Assembly: GCA_021234155.1 (NCBI GenBank)
Contig: JAJEKV010000646.1
Span: forward strand, 1-64,000
DNA: 64,000 nt
DNA from: Isoetes taiwanensis
Lineage: Eukaryota; Streptophyta; Lycopodiopsida; Isoetales; Isoetaceae
Reading direction: 5' to 3'
The notes beneath the pieces are model-generated. The model saw only the letters and a list, made by a program, of their open reading frames with translations. It had not been told where the DNA came from and did not search any database. Positions 36,249 through 47,486 of the stretch are shown here, one piece after another; the first letter of the stretch is position 1, and every line of letters begins with the position of its first letter. A program made the translations under genes and the position numbers.

Positions 36249-36264
36249 TGGATTCTCCGAAGAT
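36249..36264. repeat. Target-site duplication of LINE 1, copy at the 5' end
   Basis: tggattctccgaagat, identical to 33954-33969. The homologous position in the inverted repeat copy at 523-539 has a single version (ttcggagaatcca on the plus strand). Confidence 0.85.
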
Positions 36265-36799
36265 GGGTCATTCAAAGAGTAGCATCGCAGAAGTTCAAAA
36301 AATATCCAACATTATATTATACTCAACAATGTATAAGACAATTATCCAACAATCCACTCAACATTATAACTCTAAATTCATAAGGTATCCCCATTGAATA
36401 TTCAGCAAAACCGTTCATATCCACTAAATCTTCGTTGAAATGACAATGGAAGATAATAACATATGATGGTTAAGTTATCCAAAATGGATAGGATGATTAT
36501 CATATTTTAGCTTTCAACCCAACTGTTTCCAAGATAGCATTATCATAGAAGATATTACTAATGAAGTAGACTGAAGTGTGGTTGTAAACAAGAATAAATT
36601 CAAGAAGAAACAAGCTCGAGAGTCGAAAAAAGACAAGCAAGATTCTATTCCAGCTAAAGAAGTTCTAGAGAACATTTCTCTTCACATAAAAAAGATACTA
36701 TGATATGGTGTTCGGGGGAGTGGCCTTGCATGGAACAATATTTATTGATATGATCAAGTAAAAAAGCCATCCAGTATGTCTAAGCCTTGATATTATCAA

Positions 36800-37325
36800 A
36801 GAGAGAGCTAAAAATAACCCTCGACCTTTATTTAAAAGCAAAAAGGCAAAAAAAAGGTGTTGTTACATATAAATAGAAGGGCAACTTTGAGATGTGATAT
36901 CTCCACGACAAAAACTCAGAAATCGGAGATCCTTACCTTGTTGGAAAGCTCTTGAAGTCTAGTTTCCAGATTGGACTTGTTGTCTATAGATTTCTTACGG
37001 TTTTGAAAGTTATGCCCATAAAGGTGCATAGGGGTCTAAGCTGACTGCACAACTAGATATGCTTCTTTCTATGTTTGATGAAGAGCTTAGCCTTGCTCTT
37101 CTAGTACTTTCTTTTGTTTCTTGCTTGATCATATCATTAGAAGGAGTTACTGTAATACACTGGTTGGTGGCTAGAAAGAGCTTGTTCTTATACAGTCTTG
37201 CGGAGTAGCTTGACTTGGTGACATTTCTTCTAGTTGGTCTGGTTGGGTGATAAATCAAGTACCCTGTGGTGTTTTACTTTCTAATAAGTTGACGAATTCG
37301 CAAGAAGAACAGATCATTCCTAAGA
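36800..37325 (+). repeat. Probable 5' LTR of the Ty3 chromovirus (left border not defined)
   Basis: The sequence leading up to the primer site at 37328 contains words typical of plant gypsy LTRs, such as ccttaccttgttggaaagctc at about 36931. No matching 3' LTR was found downstream of 40.17 kb, so the left edge cannot be placed by comparison. Confidence 0.45.
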
Positions 37326-37327
37326 TT

Positions 37328-37339
37328 TGGTATCAGAGC
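37328..37339 (+). other. Primer-binding site for initiator tRNA-Met
   Basis: tggtatcagagc is the standard complement of the 3' end of plant initiator tRNA-Met used by many LTR retrotransposons. It lies upstream of the Ty3-type pol remnants in the same orientation. Confidence 0.85.
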
Positions 37340-38380
37340 CTAGGTTCAAAGACATTGAAACCCGTGGGCAAGGCCTGATGAAATGTCCTATCATTTATAA
37401 CCAGCCGGAACTAGGAATTCTGGAGCTTGCAATGAGACAGGAAACTTCCAGATTTTGAATTCGACTGTGAAGCAGACGCCGTGCTTTAAGGCTTTGCTAT
37501 AGTCGAGACTTTGAAGGAGTCCAGTCACGCCCTAGTTTTTCCCCAGTTTCTGAGTGCTCTTACTGCTCAGATAAGATCCCCTGCTCAGCTATCCAGTATG
37601 CCATAGCCGATGAAGATCAAAAGAAAGATTTGTTAGATTAGAAGTGGACCAGTGATAAATAGATGGGCAGATTCTGCTTGAGAAGGAAAAATCAGCTTTG
37701 TAGCTCGCCAAATGCCTGGCTGGATCAGACTGGAAATAGAGACAGAATTAATAGCTGAAGCACGACCTGCGGTTCAAAGATGGTGCAAATGGCTGAAATT
37801 GGGCCAGAAGGTTTTTTTCAACAGGCCGGAATTGACTGGAAATTGGTTGAAGTATGGAGATCCTTGGTGGAATATCAGTGCTTGGAATGCTTACAAGGCT
37901 ATGCCATTTAAAAAGAATAGGTTGTCGACCAATATAAAATGGACAAACAAAATATTAGAATCTAGTTTTCAAAATTCCTCCTTTGGGATTACGAAAGCAT
38001 GATGCATGCCAACATTTGGTATAGTATAAATGATGGCAGTACCATTGCAAGACTATGTCTACAAATAAAACATCTTCAAGTTAGAAACATAATGGCATTC
38101 CTCAGAAAGGCAGTGAATCTATGTGAGGCTATAAATCACCATTCATCTCCCTTGCAAATGAGAGGAATGGAGTAAATTAGTAATTACATCAGAAGGGAGG
38201 TTTATAACGCCTTTAGAGTATACTGGTCTTGTCAAATTTCCAGAGGAACTTTGGACGAATGTGATAGTCAGTGATTCTGTAGAAGGAAACACGAGAAATG
38301 CAAATTAAAAGCTGCACAGATTTCCTGAATATATCGTTTCTTTTGTATCATAAAGTAAGAATCACTTTGTGCTTGGGACA
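37340..38380 (+). other. Gag / leader region of the chromovirus, unrecognisable
   Basis: This piece lies between the primer site and the pol remnants and should hold gag and protease. The open frame at 37712-38002 (96 codons) has no zinc knuckle or gag motif I can identify. Stops are frequent in all frames. Confidence 0.35.
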
Positions 38381-40170
38381 CAACTCAATGGAAGAATATG
38401 TTTACCGTGTTTAAGGGCATGGTCTTTGAAGGGCCCAATGTAGAAGGACGAGTGGCTTTGAATTTCGACAAGATATTGCTGATGTAAAATAACGAGATTC
38501 CTTTTGTGTCAGAGATGGGCAACTTTCATCTGTTTGGCATTATGATGGATCATACAAAATGAAGGCTATTATTAGTTGGCCTTATCCTAATAACCTCAAG
38601 AATTTGCGCTTTCCCTCAATAAGTTTTCCAAAGGGATATACTTTTTGTTTAAGATGCAGATGCCGAGGAATTTGATTTTGATGCTAGTGAAAATGCCATT
38701 GGCCCCACGCTCAAGCAAGACAGACATCAATTAAGTTATGTTAAAACCATTGGAGCAAGGGTACAACACTTATGAAAAAGAATTGATTCTTCTGGTGCAT
38801 GTGTTAGAGAAATGGAGACATTACTTCATGGGATCAAAGTTTATTGCCACTTTGAACTGCAGAGCTTGAAACATATACAAACTCAAGATATTATCAATGC
38901 ACGTCAATTGAAGCTCATTGATACTATAAAGGATTTTGAAGGGTTGCATCTTGAGTACAAAATGGGATGGAAAATTAAGTTGTCGATGCTTTAAGTAAAG
39001 TACACATTCATGACCATAGCAGGAATTGTCGACTTGGAGACAATGAAAATAGAATACGGAAATGATTGATCCTTCTTTTGTCGTTCCCTATGCACAAATT
39101 GAGAAAGATGGCATACAGGTCAAGAATGATACAAGAATATCATGAACTTCCATATTCCAGACATAGAGGCACTCAAGCTACCTTGGCTATTGCGAAAAGA
39201 CATCTTTATTGGCCTAATCTTGAGAGGGTTGTTAAGAAGTATGTAGAAGTTTGCGTCATTTGCCAATAAAAGAAAACCTCTACTAGCAAGCCTGTCAAAT
39301 TAGTTCACACTTTGCTAATTCTGGAAGCACATGATTATGAATCATCCAAGGATTACCTAAGTACACTCATAAGAATGACCAGATCTGGATAGTTGTAGAC
39401 AGGTTGTCTAAACAGGTTCATTTTCTTTCGTGAAAATCGAGCATGACATCCTTTCAAGCAATCGATTTTGGTATGGTCTCATGAAGAACCTGGGTAACTT
39501 TGACGTTCTCCACATCCTTTCACCCTCAGACGGATGGCCATACTGAAGTTGTGAGTTGTGTCATTGAGGACATGTCCTGAGCCTATGTTGCAGAAAGCTA
39601 AAGTCAATGGGAAGAGTATCTTTATCTTCTGGAGTTTGCCTATAATAACACCATCCATTCGGTTATCCAGAGAAATCCCTTTGAAGTGGTGTATAGATGC
39701 TCTTTGGAATCTCCAATTACGAAGTTAGGAGGAGAAGTACTAGCTTCAGATGAAGTAACAACGGACTTTGCAAATATTTTTGAAGAAGTAAAAACTCGTA
39801 TCCGAAAGAGCCAAGAGCTAATGAGTTACCAACTTGTGAAGAAACAAAGGATTAATTGGTTTGGAGTATCACCTTTAGGAAATGCCTCGAAAAATGGGTA
39901 ATAAGTACATAAAACTGGCTCCTAGGTATTACGATCCATTTCAAATTGACGACAAAATATGGAAGTGGAATTTCTCTTGAGACCTTGCAGAAAATGGAAC
40001 ATGCGAATTATTTCAACATCAAGGATGATGATGAGGTGCTTGAACCGGAACAGATACTTACGCACCAAGATAAGGAGACACGAACGTCCTCCTATTGAAG
40101 GTATCTAGTTAAGTTCAAATTTCATCCACCTTTTGATGCATCATGGTATTCTAAGGACCAGCTTAAAGAA
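38380..40170 (+). pseudogene. Ty3/gypsy chromovirus pol remnant (RT end, RNase H, integrase, chromodomain)
   Basis: Pieces in several frames follow the Ty3 order. First is the end of RT with the MMDHTKMKAIISWPYPNNLKNLR block (about 38543-38612). RNase H follows, with FDASENAIGPTLKQD (about 38677) and TYEKELILLVHVLEKWRHY (about 38772). The integrase zinc-binding region is at 39066-39269 (HRGTQATLAIAKRHLYWPNLE, ending CVICQ). Integrase core pieces follow: WIVVDRLSKQVHF (about 39390), SFHPQTDGHTEVV (about 39510) and EFAYNNTIHS (about 39631). The C-terminal chromodomain-like block RYLVKFKFHPPFDASWYSKD is at about 40097-40160. Chromodomains mark the chromovirus branch and direct integration to particular chromatin. 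Stops and frameshifts make the copy inactive. Confidence 0.8.
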
Positions 40171-40860
40171 TAGAATGCACTTGTGGATGAATAAACAAAC
40201 TTTGCTAAAATAACAGGCAAAGCTAGTAAGTCGCATTTAATTAAAGTGGGTCTCATGCCATTCCCACTTTTTTTTGGAACCCTGTTATTTTACACGAAAA
40301 GACGAGGGAAACTTTTAAAACCGCGTTATTGCTTTAGAAGATGCCTGTTTTCCCGTGTGAAAAAAAATGTTAAGGAAAATCACGTGATCTACTTTTCTCG
40401 GTTAACGAGTCGAGAAGATAAAGAGCACAACTAAAACCAATGAAAATGCTATCTCTCGGTAAACAAAGTGCTGATCTGCCCTAAATTTTTATTCATAAAT
40501 AATTTCATTACATTGTATTTACAATGGTTGAAGATACCATGATGGTCAGGCTGGCACAAATATTGCATCATCTTCGCACACAGACCATATACTGGGAATA
40601 GCATGCAGAGCAAGGTCCGAGGTGTTCCAAGCCACGAGAGCAACTTCAAAAGAATAGAAATCTGAACACGCTAACCTGACCAATGCATGTCACCAACCTC
40701 TTCTCGTCCTCTTTCTTCAATGAACGGGTCTTTCCATGGCTCCCGATCATGTCCTTTCTGTTCGCGATCTGTACTGGGAAAGGCAAAATCAAGTTAATGC
40801 AAGTGATGCTACATACAATACAAATAAGAAAACAATCAGTTCTAAGGGCCATTTCTGAAG
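40171..40860. other. No gene seen; contains a first hairpin word
   Basis: Past the chromodomain the sequence has a purine word (taaagtgggtc, about 40240) that could be the polypurine tract, but no LTR follows. A single inverted word ttctcggttaacgagtcgagaa at about 40396 resembles the palindromes of the array beginning at 40.88 kb. Confidence 0.35.
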
Positions 40861-41560
40861 AAAGTAGGTCTGAGGCCCTTTCTCGACTCGCACGTCGAGA
40901 AAAGCCCTAAGGCCCCTCTGAGGGCCTTTCTCGACTCACGAGTCGAGAAATGTAGCTTAAAGCCCAAAAAAAAATTTTTTTTTTACCATTTTTTAACTAG
41001 GAAAAAAAAAAAAAACGTTTTTGAGGGCCTTTCCTGGCTCGCGAGTCGAGAGAGGCCCTAAGGCCCCTCTGAGGGCCTTTCTCGACTCACGAGCCCCCCC
41101 CTCAAAAAAAAACTTCTTTTTCATTTTTTTTAAAGTAGGAAAAAAAAAGTTGTTTTGAGGGCCTTTCTCGACTTCAAGGAAGTGAGAAAGGCCCCTAAGG
41201 CCCCCTCCGAGGGCCTTTCTTGACCCTCACGAGTCGAGAAATGTAGCTTAGAGCCCAAAAAAAAAAAAACTTCTTTTCCATTTTTTTAAAGTAGGAAAAA
41301 AAAGTTTTTTGACGGCCTTTCTCGACCCTCAAGGCCCCTCTGATGGCCTTTTGCGAGTCGAGGAAGGCAGCTCAGAGTGAAAATGTAAGTCTGAGGGCCT
41401 TTCTCGACTCGCGAGTCAAGAAAGGCAGCTCAGAGTGAAAAATGCAAGTCTGTGGGTGAATTCTGTGGAAAAGGCAGGTCAGAGGAACTTTCTTGACTCG
41501 CGAGTCAAGAAAGGCAGCTTAGAGTGAAAACTTAAGTCCGAGGGTCTTCTCGACTCAAAC
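40861..41560. repeat. Array of interrupted palindromes (hairpin minisatellite)
   Basis: About ten copies of a near-palindrome with the core CTCGACTCGCGAGTCGAG occur near 40882, 40930, 41032, 41080, 41165, 41217, 41311, 41350, 41402, 41490 and 41531. Many are preceded by a second inverted word, aggcccctctgagggcct, and followed by nta-gctta/gcagctcagag and long A or T runs (for example 40967-40983). The 3' part settles into a unit of about 45-90 bases ending gcagctcagagtgaaaa. The units are imperfect, but arms often match within one unit. No reading frame crosses the array. Each unit could fold into a hairpin as DNA or RNA. Confidence 0.8.
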
Positions 41561-42300
41561 ATGTGATCAAACATGCAACAAGTGTGGCAAACCTACTTGC
41601 CTACAAACATAGTTTCTATCTCCAATATTATGGAGCAGAAATCATAACTAATTGGACCATATTCTATGCATTTTCTAATGCACACCATATCCTATGCATT
41701 TTCTAAACAATTCCGACCTGCGACCCCATTCCTTTCCATATTTGCAATACAAGCACATTCTTTGAATCCAGCGATTGCAGTTCCGGCGTTAATAATTCCA
41801 CTCCAGCCTTTTGTTTTACGACACCCTAAATTTTAGGCAAAGAGGCACTCTGATTGGATAGGATTAGATGTCTTATTTTGTGGCGGGGGTTTTCCCCGGA
41901 AGAAAATAAGACTACAAACTTGTACGAAATGCTTTTGAGACATGTCTTATAAGTTACAGTGGAAAAACTGTCTTATCTGCTTATGTGGCCCAATAATATG
42001 TTGATAAATATAAGACACCAGTGTCGTAGAAAAAGGGCCTGAAGGGCCACCTATATGAAGATATGGAAAAAAAGGGGGAAATTACCTAAATGCCTTTGTC
42101 TATTTTATCAAAATAGCCCTCATATTTCAAAAAAATTCCAATATGTCCCTGGTCAACAAAATAGCACTATGTCATATAATATTTATCTAAATGCCATTCA
42201 ATTTCTTACAAAATTACCAAAATGCGCCTCAGTACTAGAATTCATTAAAATGCCCTCCATAAAAATGGGCGCATTAACAAGTAACTTTGATACACTTTGA
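41561..42300. repeat. Degenerate repeat sequence related to elements at 23 kb and 46.4 kb
   Basis: 41.86-42.03 kb contains gtcttatttt, aaaataagac, agtggaaaa and ataagacacc, the vocabulary of the 22.96-24.19 kb cluster. 42.06-42.27 kb contains repeated aaaatgcc(c) words and tgtccctggtcaac, the vocabulary of the terminal repeats at 46.4 and 47.1 kb. Borders were not found. Confidence 0.45.
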
Positions 42301-42680
42301 TACAGGATGTTCTTTTAAGACAATTGATTACCAAAACATACATTTAAACCAAAAATCCTTTTGAAAACATTACCTGTGATGTCTCATGCTAGTGGTGCAC
42401 GATAACTACGATCGTTATATCCAACATCTTGGCAATTTTTACGTCGTTATGACCTCTTTTATGAGCCCCCATTCTTAGTACGGATGTGTCTCTTCTTTAG
42501 ACGCCCTGGTTGATGATGAGCAACTGACGGTAATGTGACATCCTCATTAACTTCAGCATAATATATTTTGTGGTGTTTTTATTCTAGATAGCACAAATAC
42601 TGGCAAACATTAATAAAAGGAACCCATGATGCTGTCAAAAGATGTACAGTCTGAAGAATAAAATACATCATCTGCGGCAA

Positions 42681-45518
42681 TTACAAATCAACTTTTGATT
42701 GCTTAGCTTTAAGGACCTCCATAATAGAACTAAGCTCTTCTCTGCTTGTGGAGGATAACACCTAAAGGACAGCGTCTACACGAGCAAGGCTTGTGAAATC
42801 AAGAAAATCCTTCTTAAGCCAATCAAAGAAGGAGATGCATGGAATCCTCGCAATAAAGTAAGAAGTCTGCCATGCCAGATGAGTAGCATTTATATTAGAA
42901 GAGCTATAGGGTCCAACACGACCATCATCCTTCATCCTGATGGTGGTGGAAGGATCTCTAGTAGAGAATGGCTGATTTAAAGAAGCTTCCAAAGGAGGAA
43001 AGCCATGAGAAAAGGCCAATGGATTTTTATGAATAGAAGGAAAAGCCTTTGAATCACCCATCGCTAAAGCTTCTGCCGGCATCTTCAACAAGGGGGCCGA
43101 AAGTGTGTGACCTGTCCATGTAAAATGTTGATACCACTAGCAACACAACCAAAGCATTAAGAGAAGTTACAGCCAAGGGAAAGGGCTACAACTGTGAAGT
43201 TTGCCCTCCTAAAAATGCAGAAACAAGTGCATCTCCAAAAACAAGCAGATCTTTTCAATATGCATTCACCCCTTTATTTAAGTCTACCAACGAGGCATCT
43301 TCAGGTTAGCTCCATAAAGAGGTTCACATTTTCAAGGGGTTCAGCTGATGTTGCCTAAACATAAAAAAAAGGACTAGAAATATCGCCAGAAAAGGGAGAG
43401 AGACAACCATCTTAATCAATAAAAGGTCGTTCCTCAATCAATGTCAATATTGTTCACATACATTGCAGAAATAATGGATGTTGAGAAGAGTGACCAGAAA
43501 GATGATAGTATGCTCGAGACAAACAAAGACACCGGAGAAGGGGAGCTTCCAGAATTGAGATTAGTGATACATATAGAGAGTACTAATTGGGTAGATTTAG
43601 AAATGATGGAGAATGAGATGTTAGAAATCCATTCGCTTTGATAGGCAAAAAAAAGCTTGCCCTGGCCTAGAATCCTAGGCCAAGCATCAGTTTCAGTCAA
43701 TCCCTCTATTGTCTTATCAATCCAATAATTTGAACTTGCGTTCAAATTTGGTGCATGTAATCCATTAGCCTTATCAATCCTTCCCTTAAGGAAAAAGTAT
43801 ATCATGTTTACATGTGTGTAATGTGATCAAAAAGACAAAAAGAATTGAAAACTAGAGGCCTTTTAATCCCTACAAAGTTATCAAAAGACAGTAAATTATT
43901 ATAAGTATTAAATTGTGAAAATAAACCACTCAGCTAAAACCGTCTGCTATTTAAAAAGTGGCATGGTCATTTTAAGTTAAAGCCATTTATGAGTCCAAAT
44001 GTTCATTTCAATTGTTAAATATAGGAGACTATAGAAACAAGACTGCATTCCATATGGCTGGTCTAATATATGCATTTGACACTTAGATAAAGCATCCAAT
44101 CAAACTGCAAAATTTTGCAGGAATACATTCATATCATATGGATTACATGCTATGATGAATACTAGACTGATTATTATAACAATGAAGCTGTGTTGCAGTA
44201 GTCAAAACATTGTTTATGGAGTAAATATAGACAAAACAGACACGCTCATGCAAGCTTTATTGTAGTATTTTGGATATTAGCCTTTGGCAAGAAGGAAATG
44301 TAATAGTAATTAATAAAAAAGAGGGGAAGCCACAGGTGATCAATTTAAACCCAATGCACGTTTATGCTCAGTATGAAACATTTTAATCAAACCCATTTTT
44401 AAGCTAGATACAGATTACAAGCTTGAATTCCTTAGTATAGTATTAAAAGCACAAAATTCCATGTTTCGAAAACTATCATAGATGTTTCTAGTTGTATGCC
44501 AAGAGATACAAGAGCAGCAAGTCGGTATCAATAGTTTTGAGATATCCAATGTCTATCAAACATAATAACCAAATAAAAGGCCCTTGTATCCTTAAAGGAG
44601 AGCATACAGCATATAGCAAAAATATTGCATAGCTACCAATTATGCTTTGAGCCATACGTTCTCTTAGGAAAAAGTAATAGTTACCACCTGAGAAACAAGA
44701 GGTTGAGAAAGAAAGACCACAGTTTTTGCTAATGTCTCCATCGATTCTTTCATTATACTAAGTGTGCAATCCAATCTAGTCTCTAGAAAACCTTTATCTT
44801 CAAGCAAAACAGAAACAAAAAAATGACAAAGGCAGGAGAAGCTCGGTACCTGCAGTCAATCAACATGATATTAAAATAATGCATGAAGGGCCAAAAGGTA
44901 CAATGAGACTTCTCGGTTTATCACTGTTCATCCCTTGTAACCTTTTGCCCTGCATGCTTGAAAGATAAGGTAGAAAAAGAGACTTGCACTTAAAGTATTA
45001 TTGAATGATGCTCACAGTCCTAATACATAGGAATACAATCTGAAATTCAGTTAGAGCCATAGCTAAAATAAATAGACCTGTATTATGGCAAAAATACCCC
45101 AGGTCCATGTTCGATTAACTCAAAAGGAGCTAATTTTCCAGACAGTTTCCAGTAATCTACCGGATTTAAGGTTAAGGATTAAAGAAAATACCTGAAATTC
45201 TTCTTGATCAGAAGAATACTCTTCTTCTTGTTGTGTTTCGGGTACTAATAGCTCAGTAACAGAATCTTTGTCACGAAAATTATTGTGTATACTGCTGGAA
45301 CCTCCATTGTATTTTTTATTGCCATTAAAGGTCTTAGCTCCATATGAGTTTCTCTTCTAACCCTTATCTCCCTTATGATCAGCCATTATTTTATTGTATT
45401 TAACAAACTCGGAGTCGGGTAAGCAAGCAAGAAATTCTGCCTATATGAACTCCTCTCTCAAGGCTTCTTCGTCTGAACTAGACCTAAGTGGATTTTGGTC
45501 CGAATCCAAGTTCCACAT
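42681..45518 (-). pseudogene. Unknown multi-exon gene, broken
   Basis: Three exon-like segments lie on the minus strand. Segment 1 (45518-45192) begins ATG TGG AAC, encodes about 109 codons rich in Ser, Asp, Glu and Asn (PETQQEEEYSSDQEEFQ at its end) and stops at a gtattt donor; it contains two in-frame TAG codons. Segment 2 (44797-44688) follows a T-rich tract and an AG, encodes FLETRLDCTLSIMKESMETL and ends at a gtggtaac donor. Segment 3 (about 43108-42681) encodes a stretch with DDGRVGPYSSSN and FFDWLKKDFLDF, crosses one TAG, and ends LKAKQSKVDL then TAA. Phases of segments 1 and 2 do not match, so an exon is missing or misplaced. No family is recognised; a host gene relic or a DNA-transposon ORF are both possible. 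Confidence 0.35.
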
Positions 45519-46272
45519 TTGAACTATATTGAGATTCCTAAATTATCAATGAACCCTAAGTTAGAATTATGAAGTTTCGAGGCAACTAACTACTGGCTCC
45601 AACACGCATGAAGAAAATTCGTCAAGCATATATATTACTGGAATGTAGGTTAGTTCCAGAAAATCAATCTTACCGGATTTGTAGGAATAATGTAAACTGC
45701 CAAGCACTTGTCTAGAAATACATGAGAAAGGTCATATTCACCATGTCAGAAGACTCAGCCGGATGGTCAGTAATCTGTAAGGTTAAATCTGTCCATATCT
45801 CGGGGTCTTTGAGCATGAGAGAAAACTACTTTTTAGGTTAGGAAAAAATTAAGTATACGGAGATATAAATGTTTATACAGAGTATAATGGTTGGAAATGT
45901 CAAATTCAGGTTAGGTGTGATGTATCAACCACCATTGTACAAAGTGTATGGGGCCAGACTAGTTACCATCTAGCAGATTAGAGTAGGATGTGAAGTGATC
46001 AACTGCTTAACTTTGTAAATGTTTACAAACACTTGGGTGAAACCTAGAATATTGACCTCCTAGCATATTTAGATGTCCTAGCCATACCATTTAACTTAAC
46101 AAAGTATGGGGCACTCAGCACAAAGCCTAGTTATGTTACAATATTGAAGTTGGGAGATAGAAATTGAAGGAAATAAATTCTCTAGTTAGATTCAATAGAC
46201 CAATGATACCATCTAATTGATATATCTTTGTTTTATCTCAATATGATTTCTTATATGAAGTAGAATTACCCT
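45519..46272. other. No gene seen
   Basis: AT-rich sequence with stops in all frames. It would contain the promoter of the broken gene at 42.7-45.5 kb if that model is right. Confidence 0.4.
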
Positions 46273-46332
46273 TTGAATAATATCAATACATTAGCTTAAC
46301 CATTGAATAATATCAATACATTAGCTTAACCA
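46273..46332. repeat. Exact two-copy tandem duplication, 30-bp unit
   Basis: ttgaataatatcaatacatt followed by agcttaacca occurs at 46273-46302 and again, unchanged, at 46303-46332. Confidence 0.9.
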
Positions 46333-46398
46333 TTGTAACTACTGTAGCAATTCACTGTTCAAAAAAGATCGATCCAAATACTGTTCATTATAGGGAAA

Positions 46399-47193
46399 AA
46401 CTACAAAATGCCCTTATGTTTTGCTGAATTTCACCATATGCCCCTGAGTTTTTATCATTTCACCAAATGCCCTTGGTCAACGTATATCTTCATGTAGAAT
46501 TTTAACTTTTACAAAATGCCCTTCAATTTTTAATATTCAACATAATGCCCTTCTAAGCACCGAAATCTAGTTGCAAGGAATCGGAATTGCTTTGCAAGGC
46601 ATCATAATTACTCCAACTACTCCAACGAATTAGAGGACATCGAAATTGCTTCAACGAAATTGCTTCTGAAAGCAAAAAGCAAGACACGGAAATCTTTTTC
46701 CAACGAATTTGCTCTGCTACAGTAATCCTCTGAAGCCGAAATCCTCTGCCGCCGGAATCCTCTTGAATCATTTTGTTGACCATATTGAAGAACAGGTTGT
46801 ATTTTGCAGCAGTTCTCGTCTGCAATTCTACAGCAGATCATTCTTAGAGTTTTGAGGTTAGTTTTCTTTTCTTTTGAAGCCACGATTCATCTGGCAATGC
46901 TTGATTTTTAGATCTTATATGAAGAATTTCTTTTTTGTCAAAGGTTCAACCTTTGCTTCACTGAAGAATTGAGACTAGCCGTAAAAGACCATGCAATACT
47001 GAAACATAAGGGCATTTTGGGAATTTGGAAGAAACATAAGGGCATTTGAAGAATTAACGTAAATCTTAAGGGTATTTGAATAATTTTCAAAAATACAAAA
47101 TACATTGTACGTTGACCAAGGGCATTTGGTGAAATGATAAAAACTCAGGGGCATCTGGTGAAATTCAGCAAAACATAAGGGCATTTTGTAGTT
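46399..47193. mobile_element. MITE-like element with terminal inverted repeats of about 85 bases
   Basis: The left end starts aactacaaaatgccctta and the right end is its reverse complement. Inverted similarity continues for about 85 bases through tttgctgaatttcacca, atgcccctgagtttttatca and ttggtcaacgta with only one or two differences. The spacing is 795 bases. Inside are frames of 88-109 codons without a transposase motif, so it is non-autonomous. No clear target duplication is visible. The word aaaatgccc is repeated several times within each terminal repeat. Long terminal repeats suggest a Mutator-like or foldback family, but this is not proven. Confidence 0.7.
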
Positions 47194-47486
47194 ACAGAAC
47201 TTACAGAACTTGGTCCAGCAAGACTAATGCCGATCCATCTCATTGCACTGTTTAAGAATACTGAGATCCGTCGGCCTAGGCGAACCGGGCAGATTTAAAA
47301 TGGATTTGGCTCCATTTGATTCGACCCCATGGATGTCAAATATTATATACCTAGGCTTTCTAAAAAAGCCTCGTTTCTAGAAACAACATGCTTACAATTG
47401 TCCCTTATCTAGGTCTAGGTTAATGTCTAAACCATGATCATAATCATATCTTGTCATGATCTTAACTTGTCATGATCAATTACAAC
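47194..47486 (-). repeat. 3' LTR (partial) of copia element
   Basis: Read on the minus strand, a purine tract aaggagga(a) at about 47488-47497 is followed by TGTTGTAATTGATC, as a 3' LTR start should be. A TATA-like tatataatatt lies at about 47340-47350. The LTR runs to the edge of the MITE-like element at 47193, so its end is either there or on the far side of that insertion. No 5' LTR is present because the element is truncated. Confidence 0.5.

Larger units (their letters stand above)
33880..36790 (+). repeat. Dispersed repeat copy B, interrupted by a LINE
   Basis: The segments 33.88-33.97 kb and 36.25-36.79 kb match the reverse complement of 1-620 continuously once the LINE and one copy of its target duplication are removed. 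Shared words include atgacaatggaagataat and atggataggatgattatcat. The repeat runs on at lower similarity on both sides. Confidence 0.7.

Noticed and set aside
37328-37339. tRNA gene candidate from the tggtatcagagc word
   Set aside because: It is only the primer-binding complement of tRNA-Met next to a retroelement; no cloverleaf can be built around it. The same applies to 60788-60799.
40861-41560. CRISPR-like array
   Set aside because: Repeats are palindromic and imperfect, spacers are A/T runs rather than unique sequences, and the DNA is plant nuclear.
43434-43805. Opposed frames of 123 (minus) and 66 (plus) codons
   Set aside because: Neither has a motif and they overlap one another; neither fits the phases of the nearby three-segment gene model.
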